From JBMORL01 sp049322335 (GTDB lineage Bacteria > Bacteroidota > Bacteroidia > Flavobacteriales_D > UBA2798), in the NCBI GenBank assembly GCA_049322335.1, contig JBMORL010000129.1, positions 1 through 46,637 on the forward strand: DNA of 46,637 nt. The letters run 5' to 3'. Shown piece by piece: positions 1 to 8,271 of this stretch (position 1 is the stretch's first letter; each line of letters begins with the position of its first letter). A program made the translations under genes and the position numbers. The notes below the pieces were generated by a model. The model was given only the letters and a program-made list of their open reading frames with translations, was not told the DNA's origin and searched no databases.

Positions 1-31
1 TTTGGAGGCAAATAAAAATTCTTTAACTTTG
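1..31 (+). promoter_or_regulatory. Promoter of tRNA-Asp (Bacteroidota type)
   Basis: TTTG at 1-4 fits a -33 box and TAACTTTG at 24-31 matches the TAnnTTTG -7 consensus of Bacteroidota, with 19 bases between them. Transcription would start near position 38, about 12 bases before the tRNA. Confidence 0.7.
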
Positions 32-49
32 CATTCCTTTAAAAAGTAA

Positions 50-123
50 GGTTCGGTAGTTCAGTTGGTTAGAATACGTGCCTGTCACGCACGGGGTCGC
101 GGGTTCGAGTCCCGTCCGGACCG
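50..123 (+). tRNA. tRNA-Asp (anticodon GTC)
   Basis: A 74-nt cloverleaf. The acceptor stem pairs 50-56 with 116-122 (one G-U pair) and the discriminator G is at 123. The D-arm begins after TA, the anticodon GTC is at 84-86, and the T-arm holds GGTTCGAGTCC. GTC reads Asp codons GAC/GAU. CCA is not encoded. It has its own promoter just upstream and a terminator hairpin directly after. Confidence 0.96.
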
Positions 124-128
124 CAAAA

Positions 129-155
129 GCCTCTCAGTAATGAGAGGCTTTTTTT
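129..155 (+). terminator. Terminator of tRNA-Asp
   Basis: An 8-bp perfect stem, GCCTCTCA (129-136) with TGAGAGGC (141-148), has a four-base loop and is followed by a run of seven T. Confidence 0.9.
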
Positions 156-196
156 GTTTGATGAAAATCTGAAACAAAGAAAAAGGGAACGAGAAT

Positions 197-257
197 CTGC
201 CTGGACGGCAGGCAGGGTTTATCCCGATAAAAATTGGCTTTGAAATTTTTCATCGGG
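197..257. repeat. Two small palindromes between the tRNA and its decayed copy
   Basis: CTGCCT (197-202) pairs with AGGCAG (210-215). TCCCGATAAAAATT (222-235) pairs with AATTTTTCATCGGGA (243-257) with one bulged base. The first resembles the CTGCCT/AGGCAG palindrome near 44932-44967. No coding capacity is apparent. Confidence 0.5.
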
Positions 258-259
258 AG

Positions 260-309
260 GTCCCGTCCAAACCGCAAAAGCTCTCAGTAATGAGGTTTTT
301 TTTTGTTTT
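260..309 (+). repeat. Decayed duplicate of the tRNA-Asp 3' end and terminator
   Basis: This segment repeats 109-155 with few changes: the last 15 bases of the tRNA (GTCCCGTCC, AA instead of GG, ACCGC), the AAAAGC linker, and a shortened terminator hairpin ending in a T run. The rest of the tRNA is missing, so it is not a tRNA gene. It could be left over from integration at the tRNA 3' end or from a collapsed tandem tRNA duplication. Confidence 0.75.
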
Positions 310-334
310 GGAGAATCGTGTGCGAAAAAGTAAA

Positions 335-457
335 CTATTTTTTCTTCTTCATTTTTTCAGTAACAGTTGTAGCCGGATGTTTTTTTGCATATCCTGGCTT
401 AACGAATTTTCCGGTTTTAGCGCTGCGACTTACTTTTTGAGTGGTGGATTTTTTCAT
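335..457 (-). CDS. Small basic conserved protein, 40 aa
   Basis: A short reading frame starting at ATG 457 and ending in TAG (335-337). It encodes a Lys-rich 40-residue protein with the central segment RSAKTGKFVKPGYAKKHP followed by an ATTVTEK motif. From memory, the core pattern 'R-S-x-x-T-G-[KR]-F-V-x-x-x-x-A-x-x-x-P-x-T-T-V-x-E' recurs in small proteins of many bacteria and is often left out of annotations or misnamed. I do not know a function; the basic character would suit nucleic-acid binding, which is only an inference. It lies downstream of the DUF58 gene on the same strand. Confidence 0.75.
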   Translation of the reverse strand: MKKSTTQKVSRSAKTGKFVKPGYAKKHPATTVTEKMKKKK

Positions 458-561
458 GCTTTTAAATTTAAGATCACAAAATTTGAAATAAAAAAATGAA
501 TGAAATATGATCCGAACTGCTAAAGAAAATGACCGGCATCAGGTAATACGAAAATATAGCT

Positions 562-1485
562 TCAATACAGCCTCGATCTTTTGATAAGATACTGCATCAG
601 CACATGGTCAAATCCTTCATTGATATCGGCTTCCACCAAATCAACACGGTACTGCGCACATTTTAAAATCATTTCTTTTTTAAACTCAGTCATTTTGGTG
701 ATGTAGTGTTCTTTTACCTGTGCGGGATTGAGTTTTATTTCTTCCCCGCTTTCCATATCCACAAACGTATAGGGCCGGTTTTCAAACTGAAATTCCTGTT
801 CCTGTTTTTTATCGGTAACGTGAAATAGAATCACATCATGTTTATTGTGGCGCAAATGCTGCAATGCCGAAAAAATTTCATCTGCTTTCGATCCGTTATC
901 CATCATATCGCTGAAAATAGCGACCAGCGAACGTTTATGAATACTTTCTGCCACAAGATGCAGCGATTTGGTAACATCTGTATTTCCTTTTTTATCCGGA
1001 GAATAAGTTTTCAGCAATTTCTCCAGTTCGGTAAATAAAAATTTATGATGGGTGATACTCGATCGTGACGGGGTATGCAATAGCAATTCATCGTCAAACA
1101 AACTCAATCCAAAAGCATCGCGTTGTCGTTTCAATAACTCGATGAGAGCTGCCGCAGCATGCACCGAAAAACTTATTTTATTATGTTTGCCTTTGGGAAC
1201 ATCAGCCGGAAAAAACATCGAAGGTGAAACGTCTATTACCACCTGGCAGCGCAGGTTGGTTTCTTCTTCATAACGTTTTACGAACAGCTTGTCGGTGCGT
1301 GCATATAGTTTCCAGTCGATGTGGCGGGTGGATTCGCCTGTATTGTATAACCGGTGTTCTGCAAACTCTACCGAAAATCCGTGAAAAGGACTTTTATGCA
1401 AACCGGTAATAAAACCTTCCACCACCTGTTTGGCCAGGAGTTCAAGATGCCCGAGTGATTCGGTTTTATGCAGATCGATTGCCAT
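562..1485 (-). CDS. DUF58 domain-containing protein (vWA-like)
   Basis: The 307-residue protein carries the DUF58 signature near residues 36-80 (GFSVEFAEHRLYNTGE, HIDWKLYART, LFVKRYEEE). A von Willebrand A-like fold follows, with a MIDAS-type D-V-S-P-S-M at 85-90 and FSDMMD near 191. Cytoplasmic, with no signal peptide or membrane span. In many bacteria DUF58 proteins sit with a MoxR ATPase and Bat proteins, thought to act in chaperone or stress functions. Here no MoxR or Bat gene is adjacent in the window, so its partner must lie elsewhere or be absent. Family assignment is firm, function is not. Confidence 0.9.
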   Translation of the reverse strand: MAIDLHKTESLGHLELLAKQVVEGFITGLHKSPFHGFSVEFAEHRLYNTGESTRHIDWKLYARTDKLFVKRYEEETNLRCQVVIDVSPSMFFPADVPKGKHNKISFSVHAAAALIELLKRQRDAFGLSLFDDELLLHTPSRSSITHHKFLFTELEKLLKTYSPDKKGNTDVTKSLHLVAESIHKRSLVAIFSDMMDNGSKADEIFSALQHLRHNKHDVILFHVTDKKQEQEFQFENRPYTFVDMESGEEIKLNPAQVKEHYITKMTEFKKEMILKCAQYRVDLVEADINEGFDHVLMQYLIKRSRLY

Positions 1486-1497
1486 ACAATGAATGTA

Positions 1498-1530
1498 TAA
1501 AAAAAGTTCCGGATATCACTACCCGGAACC
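1498..1530 (-). terminator. Terminator after thioredoxin
   Basis: GTTCCGG (1506-1512) pairs with CCGGAAC (1523-1529). On the minus strand it is followed directly by seven T. It sits between trxA and the DUF58 start, so these two genes are probably separate transcription units. Confidence 0.8.
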
Positions 1531-1560
1531 CCGTTAACAACTTATCTTCAGGAGGTAGAG

Positions 1561-1878
1561 TTAAAGTTGTTTGTCAAGTTTTTGAGTAAGCTGGTTTTTT
1601 GGAACTGCACCTACCGATTTGTCTACAATTTCCCCGTTTTTAACAATAAGAACAGTAGGGATATTGCGGATTCCGTATTTTCCTGCAATGCCGGGATTGT
1701 GGTCAACATTCACTTTTCCAACCAGTGCTTTTCCTTCGTATTCCTTTGCGATTTCTTCTACTACGGGGCCGATCAAACGGCAGGGGCCGCACCATTCTGC
1801 CCAAAAATCGATCATCACCGGTTTTTCCGACTTCATTACCAATTCATCAAAATTGGTATCTGTAAATTCTAATGCCAT
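1561..1878 (-). CDS. trxA: Thioredoxin
   Basis: A single-domain thioredoxin of 105 residues, the usual length. The redox motif W-C-G-P-C has its cysteines at 30 and 33, and the cis-proline lies in NIPT (Pro 74). It reduces disulfides of cytoplasmic proteins such as ribonucleotide reductase, recycled by thioredoxin reductase, which is not in this window. No signal peptide, so cytoplasmic. It is followed by its own terminator and preceded by a 97-bp gap, consistent with monocistronic expression. Confidence 0.97.
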   Translation of the reverse strand: MALEFTDTNFDELVMKSEKPVMIDFWAEWCGPCRLIGPVVEEIAKEYEGKALVGKVNVDHNPGIAGKYGIRNIPTVLIVKNGEIVDKSVGAVPKNQLTQKLDKQL

Positions 1879-1975
1879 AATTTGTTTGTTTTTGTGAGTA
1901 TAAAGTTACAATTTCATTTCTATGCCTTCAAAAAACCGGCCGAAAAAAAAGCAGGGAACAATTGGCATCCTTTTG

Positions 1976-2500
1976 TCACGAAAACAGCTTTTGTACCTCT
2001 GTTTTGGCATAATTAATGGCAACATCGGTAGGAAGTTTATCCATTTTGGCAGTGGCTTCAAAAATAGCCTGGCTCAGTTCTATACCCGAGGCTTCGGGAT
2101 GAACATGCGAGGCGGCCACATTGATAAGGCGCACCGTTTCTTCCTTGGCATTTTTGAGTAAAATCCACGTGTTGGGCGACACATATACCTGTTGAGTCAT
2201 ATTGTGCTCATACTCTTCTCTTATAGCTTTCACCATATCAGCCTGCATCAGCCGGGCGCTCATTCCTGCTTTGTAAACCCGCATTACCAGGTTATTGGGC
2301 GCTATCCGTTCCAGGTAAAGCACCACCCGTTCATAAGCCTGGAGCCGTAGCGGAAGAATGGTTTTATTAGCCTCGGCTTTTATCTCTTTCATCTGCCTTT
2401 CGGCCGTCTTTTCCAGGTACATTTTTATAAGGAAAAATGCCGTTAAAAACACCACCACGCTGGGGGCCACAATCTTGAGAAATTCAAACAGGTATTCCAT
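1976..2500 (-). CDS. Membrane-anchored conserved protein (DUF7935-like)
   Basis: The 174-residue protein has one N-terminal membrane span (about residues 8-28, VAPSVVVFLTAFFLI), then a charged helical cytoplasmic part. LRLQAYERVVLYLERI and the later NTWILLKNAKEETVRLIN region are typical of a Bacteroidota-restricted family I associate with DUF7935; that name is from memory. Function unknown. Its start is preceded by AGGAGGAGAT, a strong Shine-Dalgarno sequence that is unusual for this phylum. It is divergent from the aminotransferase at 2614. Confidence 0.75.
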   Translation of the reverse strand: MEYLFEFLKIVAPSVVVFLTAFFLIKMYLEKTAERQMKEIKAEANKTILPLRLQAYERVVLYLERIAPNNLVMRVYKAGMSARLMQADMVKAIREEYEHNMTQQVYVSPNTWILLKNAKEETVRLINVAASHVHPEASGIELSQAIFEATAKMDKLPTDVAINYAKTEVQKLFS

Positions 2501-2589
2501 ATCTCCTCCTTTTACGGGCTAATATCCGAAAAATGTTCAATTCCGGTTAAATAAACGATCCCTTTTTCCTTCATACCGCTTAAACCCGT

Positions 2590-2597
2590 TATATTTG
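2590..2597 (+). promoter_or_regulatory. Promoter -7 box of the aminotransferase operon
   Basis: TATATTTG fits TAnnTTTG. The ATG at 2614 lies 17 bases downstream, giving a leader of roughly ten bases. No clear -33 box. Confidence 0.55.
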
Positions 2598-2613
2598 TGG
2601 GGAACAATTTTTT

Positions 2614-3807
2614 ATGAACCCTCTCTCCGAAAGGATCAATCGCCTTACCGAGTCGGCCACACTGGCCATGGCGAGAAAAAGCCGCGAACTTACAGCCAAA
2701 GGATTCGATATCATCAACCTGAGTTTGGGCGAACCCGATTTTAATACCCCCGATTTTGTAAAAGAAGCTGCCAAAAAAGCCATTGACAACAACTTTACCA
2801 AATACACACCGGTAAACGGATATCTTGATTTGCGCGAAGCCATTTCAAAAAAATTCAAACGCGATAATAACCTGGACTATTCTCCCGACCAGGTGATTGT
2901 TTCTACTGGTGCCAAACAAAGTATCGCCAATGCAGTAATGAGCCTTGTTGATCCGGGCGATGAAGTGGTTATTCCCACTCCCTTCTGGGTTTCTTACGAA
3001 GAAATGGTAAAACTGGCTGAAGGAAAATGTGTTTTTATAAAAACCGCTTTAGAGTCGGATTTCAAAATCACAAAAGAACAACTGGAAAAAGCGGTAACAC
3101 CGAAAACGAAACTAATGATTTTTAGTTCGCCCTGCAATCCTACGGGTAGCGTATATACGAAAGATGAACTGAAAGGAATTGCAGAAGTGATGGAAAAAAA
3201 TCCGAAACTTCATGTTATAGCCGATGAAATTTATGAATACATCACTTTTTCAGGTAAACACGAAAGCCTTGCGCAGTTTTCCTCCATAAAAGAAAGAGTG
3301 ATAACGGTAAACGGAGTATCAAAAGGATATTCCATGACCGGCTGGAGAATTGGTTATATCGGTGCCTCAAAAGAAATTGCTGATGCCTGTAATAAAATGC
3401 AGGGGCAAATTACTTCGGGAACATGCAGTATTGCCCAAAAGGCGGCAAAAGTGGCTATCGATTCTGAACCCGCTGTTACGATTCCGATGCGCGATGCGTT
3501 TTTAAGAAGAAGAGACCTGATCATTGGTTTACTCAAAGAAATTCCCGGAATAAAAACCAATCTGCCACAGGGTGCATTTTATGTTTTTCCTGATGTTTCT
3601 TCTTTTTTCGGAAAATCAGATGGAAAAGTAACCATCAATAATGCAGACGACCTTAGCATGTACCTGCTTACCGAAGCAAAAGTGGCTTTGGTGAGCGGAG
3701 AAGCATTTGGCGAAGCTAACTGTATACGCATTTCCTACGCTACCTCCGAACATGTGATCACTGAAGCGATAAAACGAATCAAAGACGCACTGGATTTACT
3801 GAAATAA
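2614..3807 (+). CDS. Pyridoxal-phosphate aminotransferase, aspartate type (class I)
   Basis: The 397 residues match the fold-type I, subgroup I-gamma aspartate aminotransferases. Visible landmarks are NLSLGEPDF near 35, SPCNPTG at 172-178, the cofactor-binding Asp in ADEIYEY (204), the Schiff-base Lys 237 in SKGYSMTGWR, and a late Arg in NCIRISYA for the substrate carboxylate. It likely exchanges amino groups between aspartate and 2-oxoglutarate, though relatives use other amino acids (prephenate, aromatic). It is first in a plus-strand run; the next gene begins two bases after its stop. Confidence 0.92.
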   Translation: MNPLSERINRLTESATLAMARKSRELTAKGFDIINLSLGEPDFNTPDFVKEAAKKAIDNNFTKYTPVNGYLDLREAISKKFKRDNNLDYSPDQVIVSTGAKQSIANAVMSLVDPGDEVVIPTPFWVSYEEMVKLAEGKCVFIKTALESDFKITKEQLEKAVTPKTKLMIFSSPCNPTGSVYTKDELKGIAEVMEKNPKLHVIADEIYEYITFSGKHESLAQFSSIKERVITVNGVSKGYSMTGWRIGYIGASKEIADACNKMQGQITSGTCSIAQKAAKVAIDSEPAVTIPMRDAFLRRRDLIIGLLKEIPGIKTNLPQGAFYVFPDVSSFFGKSDGKVTINNADDLSMYLLTEAKVALVSGEAFGEANCIRISYATSEHVITEAIKRIKDALDLLK

Positions 3808-3808
3808 A

Positions 3809-4807
3809 TTGACGGAACAGGAATTACATACTCTTTTTTCATCTTTTGCCAGGTTAAATGTTTTGATCGTTGGCGATGTGATGGTAGATGCTTACCTGTG
3901 GGGTGATGCGGAAAGGATTTCTCCCGAAGCACCGGTTCCCGTAATCAGTGTTACCCGGAAAGAACAACGCCCCGGTGGAGCAGCCAATGTTGCCCTTAAT
4001 ATCCGCAGCCTCGGGGGAAATGTAGCAGTGGCTTCGGTAGTGGGAGACGACAGTGCGGGAAAAAATCTTATTCATCTTTTTAAAGATAACGGTGTGGGGA
4101 CAGACGTAATAATTCAGTCTTCTCAGCGTGTAACAACCGTTAAAACAAGAATCATCAGTCACCAACAGCACATGTTGCGTGTGGACGAAGAACAAACCGG
4201 TGACCTTTCGGCAGAAGACGAGAACCGATTGCTGGAAACCATAAAAGTGTATATCAGTTCAAACAAACCGGATGTGATCCTGTTTGAAGATTACAATAAA
4301 GGCGTATTAACCGAATCGCTCATAGCGAAAATCATCTCACTGGCCAATGAGAAGAGTATTCCTACCTGTGTGGATCCTAAAAAAAATAATTTCTTTTCGT
4401 ATAAAAATGTCACATTATTCAAACCCAATCTCAAGGAATTAAGGGAAGGATTGAAAACAGATATTGACAAGAATAACGATCGCCAGATAGTGGATGCCGT
4501 ATATGAACTGGAAAGAAGAATCGGGAATAAAATTTCCCTTATCACATTAAGTGAACGCGGGGTGTTTTATAAAAGCGGTGATGAATATGAAATTCTTCCT
4601 GCCCATGTACGTAATATTTCAGATGTGTCGGGCGCAGGAGATACAGTGATTGCAGTAGCAGCACTTTGTCTTGCAGCAAAATTGCCGGTGAAAAAAATTG
4701 CCGCCATCTCCAATCTTGCCGGTGGCCTGGTGTGTGAATATGTGGGAGTGGTACCGGTAAATAAAGAACAGTTACTGAACGAAGCCAAAAACGAACTGGT
4801 GCAATGA
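3809..4807 (+). CDS. rfaE1: D-glycero-beta-D-manno-heptose-7-phosphate kinase (RfaE domain I)
   Basis: A PfkB/ribokinase-type carbohydrate kinase of 332 residues. It shows LIVGDVMVDAYLWGDAERIS near 19-38, the PfkB signature RPGGAANVALNI near 54-65, and the catalytic GAGD at 275-278. The family makes heptose 1,7-bisphosphate for the ADP-heptose used in the LPS core. The cytidylyltransferase half of bifunctional HldE is absent, so a separate rfaE2 must exist elsewhere. The start is TTG, one base after the upstream stop; no better ATG precedes the conserved block. Its end overlaps the next gene by 4 bases, so translation is probably coupled. A GT9 heptosyltransferase-like gene at 15836 fits the same pathway. 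Confidence 0.88.
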   Translation: MTEQELHTLFSSFARLNVLIVGDVMVDAYLWGDAERISPEAPVPVISVTRKEQRPGGAANVALNIRSLGGNVAVASVVGDDSAGKNLIHLFKDNGVGTDVIIQSSQRVTTVKTRIISHQQHMLRVDEEQTGDLSAEDENRLLETIKVYISSNKPDVILFEDYNKGVLTESLIAKIISLANEKSIPTCVDPKKNNFFSYKNVTLFKPNLKELREGLKTDIDKNNDRQIVDAVYELERRIGNKISLITLSERGVFYKSGDEYEILPAHVRNISDVSGAGDTVIAVAALCLAAKLPVKKIAAISNLAGGLVCEYVGVVPVNKEQLLNEAKNELVQ

Positions 4808-6639
4808 GTTTTCTTCAGAAATTCAGGGAGCGTGTTAACCTGGCCATTTACGACCGAAAGGAAACTGTGCTGGCCATTTTTCGGCTGGCCAATATTTTTG
4901 TTTCCCTCATTGGATTTGGAACGCTGGTTTATTTTTATGGATATCGCCAGACTCCCGAATCAACGGCCAATTGTTTATTGGTGATTGAGTCAGGTTTTAT
5001 TTTTTATATCCTTCACTATTTTATCCGTTTCTTTTTTGATTTCGAGCCGGGAAAATTTTTAAGGCAAAACTGGCTCGAAGGATGTATGATGGCCGTTTTG
5101 TTTATTGAAGGATTAACTTACAATCTGTTCGACAAAATGCTTATTCAGTCGTTTTTTGAAAGTGTGGGTTTTTTCAGCTTCAAAGATCTTTCGGCTATTT
5201 TTATCCAGGTGTTTTTCTTTTTTGTGGTAATGATTGAAGTAACCCGAACGTATAAAATCATTCCCTATGTAAAATTTCATCCGGCTGTATTGTTCCTGTT
5301 ATCATTCATACTTATCATACTGGCGGGCACAGGATTGCTGATGCTGCCTGAAATGACAACTATTGAAGGATCGATGTCGTTTGTGGATGCACTTTTCACC
5401 TCTACCAGCGCCACCTGTGTTACCGGTTTGTCGGTAGTTGATCCGGCCACATTTTTTACTTTCAAGGGACAGGTAGTAATCATGATGCTGATTATGGTGG
5501 GTGGATTAAACATTGTAGGATTTGTTGCATTCATCGTTCTTATGTCGAAATTCGGAATAGGAGTGAAGTATCATTCGTTTATGGATGACTATGCACGAAA
5601 AGGAACCATTGAAAGCGCGTTGAAAATGCTGAAAAAGATTGTGCTCTGCAGTTTCGTTATTGAATTTATTGGTGCGTTTTTGTTTTATATTTTTATGGGA
5701 GATAATAATCCGCTTACGCCAACCGAAGGCGACCGTGTTTTTGCTTCCATGTTTCATTCTGTTTCAGCGTTTAATAATGCCGGGTTTTCCATTTTCACTA
5801 ACGGACTGTATAATGAACATGTATCTGAAAATTATTTTATGCATATCGATATCATGTTGCTCATCTTTTTCGGATCGTTGGGGTTTATGGTGATGTTCGA
5901 CATTTTCAGTGTCGAAAACTTAAGGGAAAGAATGCGTAAACCATGGAAACGAATTAGTTTTAATTCAAAAATTGCGCTTTATTTTGCGTTGATACTTGTG
6001 TTTGGTGGTGCTATTTTGTTTTATGTTTTTGAATATGACAATACGTTAAAAGATAAAAACACGGGCGAAGCAATTATTACTTCACTGTTCCAATCCATAA
6101 CCACCCGTACAGCCGGTTATAATACCGTGGACATCGGAGCGCTTACCATGCCGGTAATCATTATTTTCCTGTTCCTGATGTTTGTAGGAGCCTCCAGCGG
6201 ATCTACCGGTGGTGGTATAAAAACCTCCACATTTGCTATTCTTTGGGCATCTACCATTGCTACCATGCGCGAAAAGAAAAATGTAGAATTGTTTAAACGT
6301 ACCATTCTGCAGGATACTGTTTTAAAAGCATTTACCGTTTTATTGTTTTTTATTGTGTGGAATATGGTTAGTATAATTCTGCTTTCAGTTACTGAAACAG
6401 AAATACTACATACCCCGGGCCGGAGTATTGCAGATATTATCTTCGAACAGGTTTCTGCATTCGGAACAGTGGGACTGTCAACGGGAATCACCCCGGCTTT
6501 AACAGTAGAAGGAAAACTGATCATCACTTTCTCGATGTTTATGGGAAAAATCGGGGCGCTTACCGTGGCTTACCTGCTGGGAAGAAAAGTGATCAGCACC
6601 AACTATAAATATCCTCATGCGGATGCGGTGGTGGGTTAA
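4804..6639 (+). CDS. TrkH/KtrB-family potassium uptake channel protein
   Basis: A 611-residue polytopic inner-membrane protein. The four selectivity-filter repeats of the family are recognisable as TSATCVTGLSV, SAFNNAGFS, TTRTAGYNT and SAFGTVGLST, each followed by a pore helix. An extra N-terminal hydrophobic region of about 150 residues precedes the four-repeat core, as in many Bacteroidota homologues. It imports K+ (or Na+/K+) together with a TrkA/KtrA-type RCK subunit, which is not in this window. The ATG overlaps the kinase stop in an ATGA arrangement. Confidence 0.92.
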   Translation: MSFLQKFRERVNLAIYDRKETVLAIFRLANIFVSLIGFGTLVYFYGYRQTPESTANCLLVIESGFIFYILHYFIRFFFDFEPGKFLRQNWLEGCMMAVLFIEGLTYNLFDKMLIQSFFESVGFFSFKDLSAIFIQVFFFFVVMIEVTRTYKIIPYVKFHPAVLFLLSFILIILAGTGLLMLPEMTTIEGSMSFVDALFTSTSATCVTGLSVVDPATFFTFKGQVVIMMLIMVGGLNIVGFVAFIVLMSKFGIGVKYHSFMDDYARKGTIESALKMLKKIVLCSFVIEFIGAFLFYIFMGDNNPLTPTEGDRVFASMFHSVSAFNNAGFSIFTNGLYNEHVSENYFMHIDIMLLIFFGSLGFMVMFDIFSVENLRERMRKPWKRISFNSKIALYFALILVFGGAILFYVFEYDNTLKDKNTGEAIITSLFQSITTRTAGYNTVDIGALTMPVIIIFLFLMFVGASSGSTGGGIKTSTFAILWASTIATMREKKNVELFKRTILQDTVLKAFTVLLFFIVWNMVSIILLSVTETEILHTPGRSIADIIFEQVSAFGTVGLSTGITPALTVEGKLIITFSMFMGKIGALTVAYLLGRKVISTNYKYPHADAVVG

Positions 6640-7552
6640 AAAAATATACCTGCTTTTTTATTTCGTTCCATTTACCGTTGCGGCACAAACTGATACTTTG
6701 GGTGTTGTTACTGACAAAGATGATTTCAGCAAAAAAAAACTGGGATGGCTCGTTGCAGCCGAGTCGGTGACCTATGTTTCGGCTATGGGAATTTTATATT
6801 CTGCCTGGTACAAAAATTATCCTTCCACTTCGCTGCATTCATTTAACGACTGGGATGATTGGCAACAAATGGATAAAGCCGGCCACCTTACTACCGGTTA
6901 TTACCTTTCAGCAGTTTCGTTTTCTTTTTACAACGACCTGGCGGGCTTGAACAAAAAAAAATCGGCATGGATCGGGGCCGGACAGAGCCTGTTTGTTCTC
7001 ACCTCCCTCGAAATGTTTGATGGGTTTTCTTCGGGTTGGGGATTTTCGTGGAGCGATATGGGATTTAATACACTCGGTTGCGGATTATTTCTGTCGCAAC
7101 AACAACTTTGGAGTGAACAGAGAATCAAACTGAAATTTTCGGCTCATACCACTTCCTTTGCACAATATCGCCCCGAATTGCTGGGTAAAAATACAGCTGA
7201 ACGTTTGCTGAAAGATTACAACGGGCAAACATATTGGCTCAGTGGAAACATTTTTTCATTTTTAAAAAAGGAATCCCGTTTTCCAAAATGGCTGAACGTG
7301 GCAGTGGGTTATGGCGCAGAAGGAATGACGGGAGGAAAAGAAAACGTTTTTATTAATGAAGCCGGGCAGCCTGTTCCTGGGTTTACCCGTTACCGGCAAC
7401 TTTATTTTTCACTCGATGCCGATCTCACCCAAATAAAAACCCGTTCGAAATTTCTTAAAACGACACTCAAAATTCTTAATCTCGTAAAAATTCCTTTCCC
7501 GGCACTTGAAATTTCACAGGGAAATGCAGGAATGAGGTGGTTTTATTTTTAA
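6617..7552 (+). CDS. DUF2279 domain-containing exported protein
   Basis: The 311-residue protein starts with a signal peptide (KKIYLLFYFVPFTVAAQ). The DUF2279 block follows: DKAGHLTTGYY, then the FDGFSSGWGFSWSDMGFN segment around 135-155, with several hydrophobic stretches. The family includes the predicted periplasmic lipoprotein YfiM of enterobacteria; molecular function is unknown. It overlaps the end of the K+ transporter by 23 bases. Two ATGs six bases apart compete as start, both giving the same signal peptide. Convergent with the next operon. Confidence 0.82.
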   Translation: MRMRWWVKKIYLLFYFVPFTVAAQTDTLGVVTDKDDFSKKKLGWLVAAESVTYVSAMGILYSAWYKNYPSTSLHSFNDWDDWQQMDKAGHLTTGYYLSAVSFSFYNDLAGLNKKKSAWIGAGQSLFVLTSLEMFDGFSSGWGFSWSDMGFNTLGCGLFLSQQQLWSEQRIKLKFSAHTTSFAQYRPELLGKNTAERLLKDYNGQTYWLSGNIFSFLKKESRFPKWLNVAVGYGAEGMTGGKENVFINEAGQPVPGFTRYRQLYFSLDADLTQIKTRSKFLKTTLKILNLVKIPFPALEISQGNAGMRWFYF

Positions 7553-7719
7553 GTTTTTTTTTGATTATAGCAATAGTGTTTACAAAACATTTTTTGCAAA
7601 AGTAAAGGAGTGGAGGGGTGAAAATATAAAAATTAGAAAAACAGGTTCGTTACCACTCCATTGAATCATTCTCCATTTCCCGCTCTACGTCCATTCAACT
7701 ATTCCACCTGTAGATTATT

Positions 7720-8271
7720 TCAGTTCAGATGAAAATTCAGGTCGCCCCGTTTCATTTTGTGATAGCTCATGGTTAAATAGGCGATCACTTTTCTGAATTG
7801 TTCAAAGGCTTCTTCTGTTTCTTTGGAAATTTTCATTTTACGCAAACGCATGAGAAGTTTGGAATACAATCCGTTCAGGCATACTTCCACATCATTCATG
7901 TGCGAGGAATTGCTTCGCTCTTTAAATTCTGAAATCACAGGCAGCGCCTCTTCAAAAATTTGTTTGTAGCGGTTATCAGCCGAAATATTAAGCAGGGTAG
8001 AGTGGAGAAAATAAAGTTCGTTGATAATATCGTTAAGCTCGGAAAGATGTCCCTTTTTCTCCAGTTTTTCCGATTTCATTTTACGAATCAGTTCGCTATA
8101 CCAGTCTTTTGCTTCTTCTATTACAGCTTCGTCCTGGTAATTGAGGCGTATAATATTGAATTCAATGTCCTCGATGTTGAAATGAAAGGCACGGATAGCA
8201 TCTTCGATTTGCCACATATAGAGGATATATTCGGCAATATTCTCTTTTATTTTTTGCCGCGCGATATGCAC
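7720..8271 (-). CDS. DUF4924 family protein
   Basis: A 183-residue all-helical cytoplasmic protein beginning with HIARQKIKENIAEYILYMWQ, the hallmark N-terminus of DUF4924, a family confined to Bacteroidota and of unknown function. The start is GTG, immediately after the TAA of the OmpH gene with no gap, so it is very probably translated by re-initiation. It is the last gene of the serC operon. Confidence 0.85.
   Translation of the reverse strand: MHIARQKIKENIAEYILYMWQIEDAIRAFHFNIEDIEFNIIRLNYQDEAVIEEAKDWYSELIRKMKSEKLEKKGHLSELNDIINELYFLHSTLLNISADNRYKQIFEEALPVISEFKERSNSSHMNDVEVCLNGLYSKLLMRLRKMKISKETEEAFEQFRKVIAYLTMSYHKMKRGDLNFHLN

Noticed and set aside
260..309. Second tRNA-Asp gene
   Set aside because: Only the 3' part of the T-arm/acceptor is present; no anticodon, no D-arm.
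290..499. 69-aa frame on the plus strand
   Set aside because: It runs opposite the conserved 40-aa gene at 335-457 and has Phe-rich, non-protein-like composition.
6117..6527. 136-aa frame opposite the K+ transporter
   Set aside because: Antisense shadow of a conserved membrane protein; composition typical of a mirrored frame.
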